Assembly (NCBI GenBank): GCA_037447655.1
Contig: JBBHKE010002416.1
Span: 22,889-86,888, forward strand
Source of the DNA: Zygnema cylindricum
Taxonomy: Eukaryota; Streptophyta; Zygnematophyceae; Zygnematales; Zygnemataceae
Reading direction: 5' to 3'
DNA length: 64,000 bases
Position numbers and translations under genes: made by a program. The notes beneath the pieces were generated by a model that was not told the DNA's origin, did no database searches, and saw only the letters and a list, made by a program, of their open reading frames with translations. Positions 1 through 11,393 of the stretch are shown here, piece by piece; the first letter of the stretch is position 1, and each line of letters opens with the position of its first letter.

Positions 1-76
1 CCCTAAAGGAGCCAAAACCCTAAGGAGCCAAAACCCTAAAGAAGCCAAAACCCTAAAGGAACCCAAACCCTAGCGG
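1..76. repeat. Telobox-like short tandem repeat
   Basis: Four units of 16-17 bp start at 1, 18, 34 and 51, with a partial fifth at 68. Each begins CCCTAAA or CCCTAAG and ends in CCAAAA, so every junction recreates the AAACCCTA telobox motif. It is a degenerate interstitial repeat rather than a true telomere, because the spacer between CCCTAAA units is about 10 bp. Teloboxes are common in plant promoters, and this array sits about 720 bp upstream of the first gene. Confidence 0.7.
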
Positions 77-795
77 TTTTTCCTTTGTGAGAGGAGGAAT
101 ATCCTTTCGCCCCGACGTTCTAAACCAAAAAGATTCTCTCGCGGCATATTTAGTTCCTAAAAAGCCAAACTAGAGATTCTTTAGCATCTTAATCCTCTGC
201 CGTACGAGATTCCTCCCTCGGCAATTCCGTGAAAAGGACAAAACCTCCCGTGACCGAACAATTTCCAAGAAGTACGTATCCCATTCCAAGCCAAACATCG
301 AACACGACAAATTTTTGTCACGTGTTTAATTCCTAATGGTAATGTGCATGTACCTTCCGACAGCCGCCAAGCTTTATTGAGCACAGCGCTAACCGCCAAA
401 CAACCCAAACACTTTGTTCCGACGACCGGCCACAAACACCGCCACAGCAACCGGCCGTACCGCGATCCTCGGTCCCTGGATCCTCCATCCGTACGTTTTA
501 TTGTCTTTACATCTTTTGGTACGTGCGTCGACGCACTGCAGTCCACTCGTTTCAAACACCCCCCCACCCCCCCCAAGAATATGCCACCATCAGTGTACGG
601 AGGAAAAGCGCTGCGCGGCAGTTTCGTCTTCCAGTCTTCGTGCCGGTTCGCACGTGCGTAAAGGAGGCTACAAAAGCGCTCGGCTCCATCTGAAGTTGTC
701 CTCTTAGCGGCCCGAAAAAACCCTCTCTGGCTGGAAAAATTATCACGTCCCGATTTTTATTCCGATTCGATCCGATTCGATTCCGAATTTTCGCC
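77..795 (+). promoter_or_regulatory. Upstream region of the cupredoxin gene
   Basis: No coding sequence is convincing here. Two perfect G-box hexamers CACGTG lie at 319-324 and 651-656; in plants these bind bZIP and bHLH factors. A run of C residues lies near 559-575. I see no canonical TATA box close to the start codon, and the last 80 bases have a repeated GATTCGATTC-like motif (768-787). The transcription start cannot be placed. Confidence 0.4.
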
Positions 796-2335
796 ATGGC
801 TCGTTTCTCTTCCGCAGCTGCGTTTCTCTTCGCTGTCCTCGCTCTCCTCTCTCCCATAGGTAGCCTTCCCTTCCCTTCCCTTCCCTTCCCTTCCCTTCCC
901 TTCCCTTCCCTCCCCCTCCCTTCCCTCCCCCCCAAGAAAAAAACCACACAAAAAAAAAAAAAAAAAAAAAAAAAAACCAACATCATCATCATCATCTCCC
1001 CCTAAATTGAAAAACCAAAATAAGCAAAAGCCCAAAACAACCCACCTCCCTATCCTCATCTCCCTTCCCTCCCATGTCTCCTCCCGTGTCACTCCTCCTC
1101 TGTCTGTCTGCTGACGTGTCACCCCCCCCCCCCCCCCCCCGCCCCCCCCCCCCCCCCCCCCCCCCCCCAGGTCTCCTCGCCCAGGCCCCCACCACCAAGT
1201 GCCTGTTCAAGAACTGGAAGCTGAACCAGATCCAGAGCGCCCGCGTCATCTACGCCGGCACCACCTGCACCTGGATCAACGCAGACGACACCGGACACTG
1301 CGTCAACGGTAAGGGGCCGCACCACCCCAGATGACGTCAGCGATGACGTCATGTTGCTTTGCGAAGCGCGTCCGAAGCGGACGGTCGGATTTTACCGCCG
1401 CGTCGCTCTCGCGCGCGGCACGGGACGGTCGCCCCGGGCTGACGCAGCCACGGCGCGTCGGGGATGGCGTTGGGGATGGCGCTGAAGTGTCGCTGACGTG
1501 GCGCTGACGTGGCATGTCGGCGGGCGGTCGTGAGATTGTGGGAGTCGAACAGCCGTAGTGTGTCGAACGCGTCTACCACCGGTGATGGCTGACTCCGTGT
1601 GGTGTTTGCCGACGTGGCATCGTCGTGTGGCTGACGATTCGCGCTGGCAAGTCATTTTGGCTGCCGCAATATTCAGCTGTCTGTGAAACGCAGCCGCAGC
1701 CTGTTTGCTGACGTGTCACTGCCTTGGCACCGACAATGCACCTCCCTACCCGCCGATGCCGCTGACTTACTGCAGATGCCGCGTTGATATGCTGATGCGG
1801 CATCGAAATGCTGACGTGTCATTGGAATGCTGACGTGTCACTGACATGCTGACGCGGCATTGGAATACTGACGTGTCACTGACACACTGACGTGTCATTG
1901 GAACGCTGACGTGTCATCGACGTGCTAACGCGGCATTGGAATGCTGAGTCGGCATCGAAATGCTGGCGTGTCATTGGAATGCTGACGTGTCACTGACATG
2001 CTGACGTGGCGTGTCCTGCCCGCAGGTGTGACTGGCCCGGTGCGCCCCAAGGGTCCCACGATTCTGGGCAAGGGCAAGACCTGGAGCTACAAGTTCACCA
2101 AGCCCGGGGTGTACACCTACAACTGCTGCCTGCACGCCAACCAGATGAAGGGCAAAATTACGGTGGTGGCCAAAGGTACGGAGGATCAACGACACACTCT
2201 AAACCTCTCCGTGCACTCCCTGTGCACACTCGCCCTCTCTCCTTCCATCTCTCCCTCCCCTGTTTTCTTCTTTCTCCCATCTCACTTCACTAACCCTCTT
2301 CTCTCTTCTTTTTCTTCCCCTCTCCTTTGTCCACC

Positions 2336-2372
<37 letters not shown>

Positions 2373-2573
2373 TCCCTCTCCCTTTCTTCCCCCCCTTCAG
2401 CGTGCAAACCCAATTGCGGCAAGCGGTGTTGGGGAGGCGACACGTGTGGCAAGAGCTGCACCAGATTCTACCCCCGGAAAGCCGCCGCCTGTGACACGTG
2501 TTGCAGGGCGCAGAGGAACACTCCCGCTAACGCCAAGGCTATAGCGGCATGCAAGAAGGCGTGCGTCAAGTAG
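796..2573 (+). CDS. Secreted cupredoxin (plastocyanin-like) with cysteine-rich C-terminal tail, four exons
   Basis: Exons 796-859, 1171-1308, 2026-2175 and 2401-2573 join in one frame (all introns phase 1, all GT-AG) to give 174 residues ending in TAG. Residues 1 to about 25 are a hydrophobic signal peptide (MARFSSAAAFLFAVLALL). The middle is a single cupredoxin fold: a TGHC segment gives the first histidine, and the distal YNCCLHANQMKG segment gives the Cys, His and Met expected of a type 1 copper site, followed by the KGKITVV final strand. This suggests a secreted or wall-facing blue copper protein. Exon 4 alone encodes a lysine-rich tail of about 57 residues with ten cysteines (patterns CKPNCGKRC, CGKSC and DTCC), which is not part of a normal cupredoxin. 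The first three cysteines resemble the start of a GASA/snakin spacing, but the match is partial. Copper binding is inferred from the ligand pattern only. Confidence 0.85.
866..1168. repeat. Low-complexity blocks filling intron 1
   Basis: Intron 1 is 860-1170. It holds (TTCCC)n at 866-910, a run of 27 A at 950-976, a short CAT repeat, and a C homopolymer at 1122-1168 broken by one G at 1141. The C run ends directly in the acceptor AG, so it replaces the usual T-rich polypyrimidine tract. Homopolymer lengths may be assembly-sensitive. Confidence 0.85.
1774..2020. repeat. 19-bp tandem array in intron 2
   Basis: Units with an exact 19-bp period start at 1793, 1812, 1831, 1850, 1869, 1888, 1907, 1926, 1945, 1964, 1983 and 2002; a degenerate one starts at 1774. 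The core TGACGTGTCA is an imperfect palindrome containing ACGTG, the core of plant bZIP sites. Units alternate between TTGGAATGC and CTGACATGC spacers. The array runs up to the intron 2 acceptor at 2024-2025. Related TGACGTGG motifs also occur near 1494-1512. Confidence 0.9.
2340..2368. repeat. (TC)n microsatellite in intron 3
   Basis: About 14 TC dinucleotides lie in the 225-bp third intron (2176-2400), inside a long pyrimidine-rich tract leading to the acceptor TTCAG at 2396-2400. Confidence 0.9.
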
Positions 2574-2964
2574 GGGGGGAGGGAGAGAGAGGGAGGGAGA
2601 GTGGACAAAAGAGAAGGCTTTTTTTTTGAGAGGGCGGGGTGGGGGAGGTGGAAGGGGAGGGGAAGGAGGAGAGGGAGGTGGATATTTTGGAAGAGGTGGA
2701 GATAGCTACCACGTGCTAGTTTTTGTGAATAATTGGTTAAGAGGGAAATTGGAAGCTTTTTAAGTAGACTTTGTTAAAATCACATTTGGGGAGTTTTGGG
2801 GAACATCTTGTGAGTGGGAGATGTGGAAGAGAGACAAAGATGGAGGGAGAGGGAGAGAAAGAAGTGGGCGAGAGAAAAATGGCAGGTTCATGATTTTAAT
2901 AGGAATGGGTCGACAGCAAAATTTCAACCGAGGCCGCATGTTTAGGAAGTTTGCTTCTAATAAA
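2574..2964 (+). terminator. 3' untranslated region with candidate poly(A) signal
   Basis: Purine-rich DNA follows the stop codon (2574-2700), then mixed sequence, with a perfect AATAAA at 2959-2964. The distance from the stop (about 390 bp) is long but plausible for a plant 3' UTR. The true cleavage site is not visible from sequence alone. Confidence 0.4.
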
Positions 2965-5738
2965 TTGTTTTATTCACTTATTTATTATTGATATACTTTT
3001 TACCGGATTGTGTTAAATGATGGTATTTCTAATGTGGTTCAAAGACCCTTAAAGTACTAATTATGGATTTGCCTCCACATAGTTCCCTTGTTTAACATGC
3101 AATCCTTTTTCTTTCAAATAAGGTTTTTTTTATGGAAAAGTTTTCTCAATGTCAAACTTGAAATCCCTAATTTTTTAATAGTGTCAAACAAATGTTTAAG
3201 GTTGAACATGTGTTATCCCTTTATGCTTTTTTATGCTTAACTTGAAATCCATTCAATTGTTTTTCAGGCCTAAACATGGAATACCTTAGTTTCTAGAAGC
3301 GATAAACAGGAAATCCCTCCTGTTTAGTTTTGGGATATTTTTTCCCTAGTACTAAAGTACATCACCTAAATCTTTTCCTATCGTTGACACGAATTCCCTT
3401 TAATAGTTTGTACCTATTGTTTACAGTTTAATGGTAATTTCCATACCCAAGTTGTAATTAAACTCAATCGAATGGTTATTCTCAACGCATTGCTATTAAT
3501 TTGTGTCTCAACTATGTTTTTATGAGAATATTACCAACCACTTAGCAACTATTCTTGTATAATTAAAATAACATTGTTTTCAACTTGTTAAGAAATGAAA
3601 TGCCTTAAAATCTTTTTCTAGTGTTAAACGTGAAACCCTTTTCTTTTTTTGTGTGGAACATCAAATTCTTTATCTAATTCTTGGTTCTAAGTATGAATCT
3701 TTTGAAGTGTTTTTGTCGTTGTGAACACAAATTATTCCTATCTTTTTCTAGTGACAAACATGACATCTTTTTTCTTTTCCAGTGTTAGACCTATCAAATT
3801 TCATGTGATTTCGATGTTAAACTAGAAGATTTTCCATCTTTTGCAGCAGTGGTAAACATGAATTTTGTTATGTTTTCATATGTTTCCTTGTCTCCATGTT
3901 CAAAACATCGCTTCTTAATGTTTTTCCAATTTCAAAAATGGGCAACTTTTTAGTAGAAATGGATAGTTTCGATCAATGCCGGCTACTTCGGTAACTAAGA
4001 AATGAAAAGGAAAGAATAATCCAGTATCCGTTAAAAACTTCTCTACTAAGTAAAAAAAAACCTTCGAACTTGTATATTCTTTGGAGAAAGTTGTTTTGGA
4101 AAATTTTAAACATGTTAGTGTCAAATCTGGAAAGTAATAAGCAATATTTTTTATTTCATGGAGAAACAATAATGCTCTGTATCGGCACATATGGGCAGGC
4201 AATATTTTTGACAGTCGATGTCGACAGTTGCCGGTTTGTAGGACAGTAAATCTACAATTCCGTACACCAACACTTTGAATGCCGTACATACATTATTTAG
4301 AGTGCAGCAAATTCTGTGATAGTGCATTTAATTTGATTTTTCTTTTTACTTTTTTAGATGCCATGAACCGTATCTTTGACCCTTTTTTTTTTCCTTCCTA
4401 GGCTTTCGAGTACCGATATTATTGGGAGGCGATATGTGCCGATATGCATCGTTCTTCCGAGTTTTAATTATAGTACTGTAGTTGATAATAGCACCTTTCA
4501 ATGCTGCGGTAGACCAAACAAAGTGTACAAACTAAATACTACGTATCGCACGGTGCCACGTGGCAGCCGCCAGGCGTAACAGCAGATCCACGGCATTTAA
4601 CGCCATTGGCGCAGCCGGCAGGAGGATAGAGACCGATATTTTCATGATTTTAATATCGGGAAGGGAGGAAAATGAATGAGCCGATTCGCGAGGAAGAGAG
4701 AGATGCGGAGAGAGGGAGAGAAGGAGAAAGGAGAGGAGAGGAGGGTAGAACTGTAGAAGGGAAGAGATGAGAGGGAGAGGGAGAGGTGTGGGAGCCTGGG
4801 AGGACAATGAGGGAAGAGGGAGAAATACGAGAGGAAATACAGACTAGGTTCGTTAAATTTTGGCCCGCAGAGTGGACCGTGTGGACACTAGTCCACATAC
4901 TCAAAAAAGGCATTAGTCCCACACATTGCAAGATACCTACCAGGTACCTTGTCTTTTAAAAAAAAAAAACATTGGACGTTAAAACTGACAAGGAGATGCA
5001 TACGGATTTTTAATTTACGTTAAATATTAGTACGTTAACTCTTACTATTTCCCATAAGAATGAATTCATTTTAGTCCTTTTTTCGACCAGAGCGGGTGTA
5101 TGTCGCGTAACTGTTCGTATTTCATATTACTTCATCTATAATTGTTATCCTCAATAACACATTCGAACAATGTTCAGTTGGCCCCCAAACCATAAACTGC
5201 ATCGCTCGCCGCCCTGTTGGCATTAATTCATCAACTAAAGTCAGGAACTGTATTCAGGAACAGTATTTTAGATAGTTGATTGCAGTTTTCCACGGATCCT
5301 TACACCAAACTATTATTAGAGGTTATAATTTCGCGTTTACATTAATATAAGGGTTTCACTTCGTAACGAGTGTCGAGTGCAAACCCATAATTATGACTTT
5401 AAGATGAGGGTTTGTTAACACTTGATGGATAATGTTATTAACGACAAATAAAAGTGTGGAGATCCCTAAATAATTTAGTTGGAGTGTTTAATTTCTTGTA
5501 GTTTTTCTCTATCTTGACACGAATTTGTATAATGTAAACAAACCTTATTTATCAACACTCTTAGTAGGGTTGACATTGCCATTCCAAGGACATATGTTCC
5601 ATTACAAATATTATTTCATAACTTCGTTGTAAAACATTTGTTTATACAAGTCGACCTTTATGTTCTAATTGTTACAATTGTTAATTGTATTGAAATCTTT
5701 GTTTTATAATGCGCCCAATGGTACATTGTTGCAGTCAA
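2965..5738. other. AT-rich intergenic DNA, no gene seen
   Basis: Open frames here are short, lack codon structure and show no family resemblance. The only distinct block is a purine-rich stretch at about 4645-4830 (GAGAGGGA-type), reminiscent in composition of the pyrimidine tracts elsewhere in the window when read on the other strand. I see no tRNA, no terminal repeats and no splice-supported exons. Confidence 0.5.
4645..4830. repeat. Purine-rich (GA) tract
   Basis: About 185 bp are dominated by GAGAGG, GGGAGA and GGAGAGG on the plus strand with few pyrimidines. It has no clear unit length. It is compositionally like the CT-rich blocks at 16.1-18.3 kb and 56.5-56.9 kb in opposite orientation. 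Confidence 0.6.
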
Positions 5739-5743
5739 ACATC

Positions 5744-6183
5744 TGTAAGGATCGATACACACAAGGATAGAAGAGAGATAGAATATGATGCGGAAGCAAG
5801 AGACAGCAAGGAGAAGACACTCCAACAAAAGACAAATATATTTCACCGAAAGTTTTCCCCTTACAAAAGATAACTTGTCCAAAACGACTAAGTCCTAAAA
5901 TACTCCCTCACACGAAACAAACAAGTACATATATCTTTTCGTCGTACAAAAGTACACAGACAAACCAATCAAGTTGTGGTACTATCGAAACAGCACAAAG
6001 TACAGTACCAAAGAAAACATACGATCGCCGTACAAAATCTAAAGCACTACGCACGCAAAATCAAACCAAACTATATTAAAAACTAAACTAATCACTTCAC
6101 TCCACACAAATCACACGCTAACTAAATAGCTTATATTACGGCGCTCAACATAAATGAGACGCCGTTTCACAAAGAACCTAACA
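5744..6183 (-). repeat. 3' LTR of copia element 1
   Basis: 440 bp, nearly identical to 10956-11393. It starts TGTAAGGATCGATACAC and ends in ACCTAACA. Minor differences include TAAATGAG versus TAACTGAG near the right end. Confidence 0.95.
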
Positions 6184-6195
6184 ATCCCCTTCTCT
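6184..6195 (-). other. Polypurine tract of copia element 1
   Basis: On the minus strand this reads AGAGAAGGGGAT directly against the 3' LTR, the position expected for plus-strand DNA priming. Confidence 0.75.
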
Positions 6196-6211
6196 TTGTG
6201 AAATCCCCCTC

Positions 6212-9200
6212 TTAAACTGAAAATAATCCTAACTTAGGTCGTCCCCGTAATAGTACGTCATAAACCGCCGCCTTAGTCAACATATTTGCGGCCTCCTCCA
6301 AAGTCGACACGTACGTAAACTCAATCTCCTTCGCAACGACCAAATTGCGTACGAAATGCCACTGGATACCAATATGTTTTGTTCGCTTGTGAAAGACCGG
6401 ATTTTTCACTAGTGCCATCGAACTCATGCTGTCAGTAAAAATCTGCAAGCAACCAATCACAACGCCCAACTCACCAAGCATCTCCTTGATCCACACATAC
6501 GCCTTTGGAGTGTGACACGCAGCCATGTATTCAAATTCCGTGGAACTTAGCGCAACCGTAGGTTGGAGCTGCAAACTCCAAGATATTGCCGCGCCTCCCA
6601 AAATGAAAGCGTATCCTGACGTGGATTTTCCACTGTCGAAATCTCCACCCCAATCTGCGTCGCAATAACCGATACACTGCAAAGAGTCCCTTTTGGACGC
6701 ATACACCAAACCAAAGTTTCAACATTCTCTTCCTCTTCGTACTTTTTGTACTGTACTTTTTGATCTAATGGCGTCGAAACAGATTTCGAGCCAATCATAC
6801 CAAACCTAGTCAAAACCTCTCTACAATACTGAGCTTGACTTAATTTAATCACATTCTTGCTGGACCTTATGACCTCTATCCCCAAAATGTACCTTACTTC
6901 TCCAAGATCTGTCACTTTAAAATGAATACTAAGGTACTCTTTTAACTTATTAATAACAAACAACGTGTCACTAATCATTAGAAAGTCATCAACGTACACA
7001 GAAAATATAATTTGGTCCTTTCCCTCTCCTTTTATGTAAACGCCGGATTCCGAAAATGTACGAACAAAACCATAATTAGTAAGTACCTTGTGAAGACGAA
7101 GGTACCATGTCCTCGGCGCTTGTTTTAATCCGTACAAGGATTTTCGCAGCCGCCATACTTTTCCTCCTTTCGAAGGCACACCCTCGGGCACCTTCATATA
7201 CACCTCCTCTTCTAACTCTCCATTTAAAAAGGCCGTTTCTACATCCATTTGATGTATATGTTTATTCCCCCCGGCCGCAATAGCAATTATCATTCTCAAA
7301 GAATCAAACTTAACAACCGGTGCATAAGTTTCCGAATAATCAACCCCCTCTACTTGTTGAAAACCTTTACACACCAATCTAGCCTTATGTTTTATTATCT
7401 CCCCAGTAGCACCAGTTTTTGTTTCAAATATCCATTTAGCATCAATCGCCTTCTTCCCCTCCGGTAAACTCACCTCCTCAAAAGTTTTGTTATCGATAAT
7501 GGATTTTAATTCTCTCTCCCACGCCGGTTTCCACTTATCCTCCCAATCCATAGAACTTCGTGCCTTGGCGTAAGATTGGGGATCGCTGGGCATATTCCCG
7601 GTTAATGATTGCCACAAAATAAATGCCTCCTCCGAGGCCGCCGAAATAAAATAATTGGAATTTTCGATATTTCCACCTTTGCGATCAAATGATAACCGAT
7701 CCGGCTTCTTCCCCTTCGTCTCACGTTGACTCCTTCGTAATGGAACCTCATTTTCTTTTTCGTTTGCGGATATTTCAGTTTGGGTTTCTTCCTCGTGGAA
7801 GGAAGCACTCAAAGATTTATAACTTTTAGATCGGCGAGTGTCCGAAGATATTCGAGATTTTCCACTTCGGATCTTGTCAAAATTAATTAATTCCGGATGA
7901 GTGTCGGAATTAGCTTTCCCCCTCTTAATATTGACGACCGGATCCGCCTCATCTTCGGAATCCGAATCATCAAGATGAGGAAAAGAGAGAGATTCATTCA
8001 CTTCAAGAAAATCATGATTAGTAGAGAATTTTTTGGAACGAGATATAGCAACTTTAAGATCCTCATGGAAATTCACATTGCGACTCTCTTCAATTACATG
8101 ACGAATCGGATCATAAACCCGGTATAAACTCCCTTTGGAGCTATACCCCACAAAAATTCCCGACCAACTACGAGAAGAAAATTTACCTCGTCGTTTTACC
8201 GATTCGATGTACACCGTCGCACGACACCCCCAAATACGCAAATGATGTAATGCGGGTTTCCGACCATACCGAAGTTCATGAGGAGTCTTATTGCCCGAAA
8301 TAGATGTAAGTCGACGATTGCAAATATAATTAGCCGTTAGGATTGCATCTCCCCATAAGTACTCCTTTCTTCCCGATCCGTGAATCATCGAGCGCGCCAT
8401 TTCTTGAAGTGTTCGATTTTTACGCTCGGCAATTCCATTCGACTCCGGTGAGTATGATGCCGTGAATTCTTGTCGAATCCCCCATTTCTTGCAATAAGGA
8501 TCAAACGCCTTAAACTCCCCGCCATTATCGGATCGAACCGCCTTTAATTTCCGTTCACATTGCCGTTCGGCCATAACATGCCACTCTTCAAATTTTGCGG
8601 GTGCATCGGATTTATTTTTGAGAAGGTATACCCATGTGAACCTTGAGTAATCGTCCACAATTACCATTATATATTTGTTTCCTCCTAAACTCTCAGGTTT
8701 AACATCGCCACATAAATCCACGTGTACCTTTTCAAGTGGGTGAGTTGACCGAAAGTCAAAATCCTTCGTGGGGTGCGGTTTTCGGATCTGACGACCTTGA
8801 CTGCAGCCGGTACAACCGTTGACTTTTTCTCCTGACGTCAGATCTAATCTGCGCGTGCAACCAGCCTTAATCCTACGCTTTAGATTTTGCTCTGACGTAT
8901 GGCACATTCGGTGATGCCATAGCGTCAGATCTCCCTTTATTTCTGCGATCTGACCAATGATGTCGTAATCATGTCGTTTTGACTTTGGACGCCTCCATAA
9001 AAGACGACTATGGAATGCGTCAGATACTTCGCCTTCACGGATTGTAATTCCATCAGATCGTACAAACTTGATCGTGGAATCTCCCAAGGCGTACACGCTT
9101 GCGCCAACTCGCTGAATCTGCGGCACGCTCCAAAGATTCGCGAAGCCGCCCGGAATATAAAGTACATTCAACAGCTGGATTTTAGAGATTCGCTCAGATC

Positions 9201-9815
9201 CATTTGGATCTAGCGAAATTAAATCGAGACGTACGGTACCAACTGTACGACATAAATGGTTTGACCACTAGCGACAGTGATTCTTTTCGGTACGGTCAAG
9301 GCGCGCATCTCGTCAAAAAGTGTGTCGTCCGTACAAACGTGATGCGAGGCTCTGGAATCGATGATCCACTCCTTGTTGTTTTGTGCTTCAAAGTTTGGAG
9401 GTTCGTTGTTGACACTTAATGTGGAAAATGTAATCGGTCCTTCCTCTTTCTCATCATTTTCCCCGACGAAGAGTCCATGGCCTCCGAATCGGCCGCTACG
9501 TCCACCGCGCCCCCCTTTTATCAAATCGGCCACTGCCTCGCCCTCCAAATCTGCCACTATCGCCGCCGCGGCCGCCACCGCCGTCGGCTTTAGCAAAGCA
9601 TTAGGGACTAATGTGTCCACATTTCCCGCAATAATGGCATTGCTTTTCTTTGTCTGGGCAAGAAGAGGACATGTGGCCAGCTTTATTGCATCGAAAACAA
9701 GTGATAGTAGATTGATCTTGGAAAGGAGGTTGACCGGGAAAGTTTCCCCTCCTTTCGGTGCTCCTTCCCCTTCCCCTAGATCCGCCTCCTCTTCCCCTTC
9801 CCCCTCTTCCCCCAC
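6212..9815 (-). pseudogene. Copia element 1 pol: protease, integrase, reverse transcriptase, RNase H
   Basis: The frame changes near 9225 and near 6700 (segments 9815-9219, about 9230-6547, and 6709-6212). In order: the protease segment, where the expected WIIDSGA motif reads WIIDSRA; an integrase zinc-binding HHCC region (HHRMCH...CTGC); an integrase core with the D, D and E positions (VHVDLCGD, RSDNGGEF, SPESNGIAERKN); reverse transcriptase with DVETAFLNGEL, SLYGLKQAPRTWY and the YVDD catalytic box; and RNase H with GYCDADWGGD, STEFEYMA and FTDSMSS. The long middle frame retains most of integrase and reverse transcriptase, so the damage is recent or slight, but a continuous polyprotein is impossible. 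The Gly-to-Arg change next to the protease aspartate would probably inactivate it. Confidence 0.9.
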
Positions 9816-10896
9816 GGAGATAATTTAGATCCGCGGGTTCTTGGGAAGTGGCGTTCAAAGATCCACCCGAGGTCGAAGCTGTAAGAGGACCTCCGCGATT
9901 TCTCTCGGTTGTCTTGAGGTAGTTAACAAGGAACTCATAACTCGGATTTGTTTGTGCCCAAAGAATCTCCTTGAGGTAAGTGTGGTTGTCGGGTAAAGCA
10001 TTGATGAGGCCGATCACTTTATCCTCCTTGATAATAGTCCGGCCGATATTCGAGAGTTGCTCCACAATAATATTGTATCGCTTGATTGCATCATCGATCG
10101 ATTCGTTAGACTTTATCTTAAATTGGATAAAGTCCGTGTAAGCATATTGTCCCTTGTTTTGGAGTCCCTTCTCAAATTGGCCTTCGAGCGCCTTCCAACA
10201 CTCATGCGCCATATCTCGGGTAAGGAAATGATCATGCACCGATGAGGTACAAGATTGCATGAGGCCGGTGATGGCCGCAAGATTTTTCTTCTTCCAAAGG
10301 CCGCGAGCTATCGGATCGTCGATCGACATCTTTTCTTCTCCATTCACGATATTCCAAAGGTGACGGAGAATGAGTTGCGCCTTGATATATTTCTTCCATA
10401 TTTGATAGTTAGATCCATTAAAGAGGACGATCTTCCCCGGCATGGAAGGGATCGGTAACTCGTCATCAGGTTCATATTCGAGATCCGAGTCGTTCTCGAT
10501 CACAAACTTCCCCTTTCGGAGAGCCTCCCTCAAAATATCGTCATCCTCGACCCCTCCATCCGAAGCCACTCCAAAAGTGTTCACGATCGGATCCTCCTCC
10601 TCTACCTTTAACTTCCCCTTTCGATTGGTGTCCGTGATCCGTTGATCTACAAGAGTGAGAAAGGCGTCAAACAACTCATTGAGACGATCTTCGGTCAATA
10701 CCACCCCTTCTTGTTTCTCTTTCTCCTCTTTTGGAAGTGGGTTGGAGGGAGAGCCTTTTTCAAAAGTCGTCTCTCCTCCGAAGCCGAAATCTTTCACACT
10801 CTGATCTGGAGATGAATCGGCCAGATCCGGTAGATCCGGATTAGGAGTCGCAATAGGAGAAGGTGTGGATGAGGACTTCTTCTTCTTTCCCCCCAT
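9601..10896 (-). pseudogene. Copia element 1 gag with CCHC zinc knuckles
   Basis: I start at the ATG at 10896 (MGGKKKKSSS), since the codon further upstream is GTG. The frame runs about 430 codons. It contains an acidic N-terminal region, the capsid-like segment (IWKKYIKAQLILRHLWNIVNG, then the CTSSVHDHFLTRD region), an arginine-glycine-rich stretch (GGRGGRGRGGG), and a zinc knuckle CFRCNKAGHMSSSC. A second knuckle, CHYCGKCGH, is cut by a TAA just before its last cysteine, consistent with a one-base indel because the next frame continues into pol. Confidence 0.85.
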
Positions 10897-10940
10897 GGCG
10901 GCAAGACTTGCCACCTTGAGATCTCTTAAAGGAGCAAACT

Positions 10941-10953
10941 AGCTCCGATACCA
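10941..10953 (-). other. Primer binding site of copia element 1
   Basis: On the minus strand this reads TGGTATCGGAGCT, two bases inside the 5' LTR. It differs by one base from the usual plant copia site complementary to the 3' end of initiator tRNA-Met (TGGTATCAGAGC). Confidence 0.85.
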
Positions 10954-10955
10954 CT

Positions 10956-11393
10956 TGTAAGGATCGATACACACAAGGATAGAAGAGAGATAAAATATGA
11001 TGCGGAAGCAAGAGACAGCAAGGAGAAGACACTCCAGCAAAAGACAAATATATTTCACCGGAAGTTTTCCCGTTACAAAAGATAACTTGTCCAAAACGAC
11101 TAAGTCCTAAAATACTCCCTCACACGAAACAAACAAGTACATATATCTATTCGTCGTACAAAAGTACACAGACAAACCAATCAAGTTGTGGTACTATCGA
11201 AACAGCATAAAGTACAGTACCAAACAAAACATACGATCGCCGTACAAAATCTAAAGTACTACGCACGCAAAATCAAACCAAACTATATTAAAAACTAAAC
11301 TAATCACTTCACGCCACAAATCACACGCTAACTAAATAGCTTATATTACGACGCTCAACATAACTGAGACGCCGTTTCACAAAGAACCTAACA
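10956..11393 (-). repeat. 5' LTR of copia element 1
   Basis: 438 bp, direct repeat of 5744-6183 with the same ends. On the minus strand it precedes the primer site, so this is the 5' LTR. Confidence 0.95.

Larger units (their letters stand above)
5744..11393 (-). mobile_element. Copia-type LTR retrotransposon 1, full structure, decayed coding region
   Basis: The two LTRs are direct repeats (5744-6183 and 10956-11393), both with TG...CA ends. The element is flanked by the 5-bp target duplication ACATC (5739-5743 and 11394-11398). Reading on the minus strand, the order is 5' LTR, primer site, gag with zinc knuckle, protease, integrase, reverse transcriptase, RNase H, polypurine tract, 3' LTR. 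Integrase ahead of reverse transcriptase defines Ty1/copia. Coding is spread over at least four frames, so this copy is probably not autonomous. Confidence 0.95.

Noticed and set aside
1-76. A chromosome end
   Set aside because: The CCCTAAA units are separated by about 10 bp of other sequence and are followed at once by genic DNA, so this is an interstitial repeat.
552-1352. Minus-strand open frames across the first gene's promoter and intron 1
   Set aside because: They consist of Gly/Glu/Lys or Gly runs from C and TTCCC repeats; the plus-strand spliced gene explains the region.
2006-2293. Second plus-strand frame across cupredoxin exon 3
   Set aside because: It is a shifted shadow of the exon; splice junctions and copper ligands fix the other frame.
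3915-4289. 124-codon minus-strand frame in the intergenic DNA
   Set aside because: No motif, no splice support, AT-biased composition and no neighbour logic.
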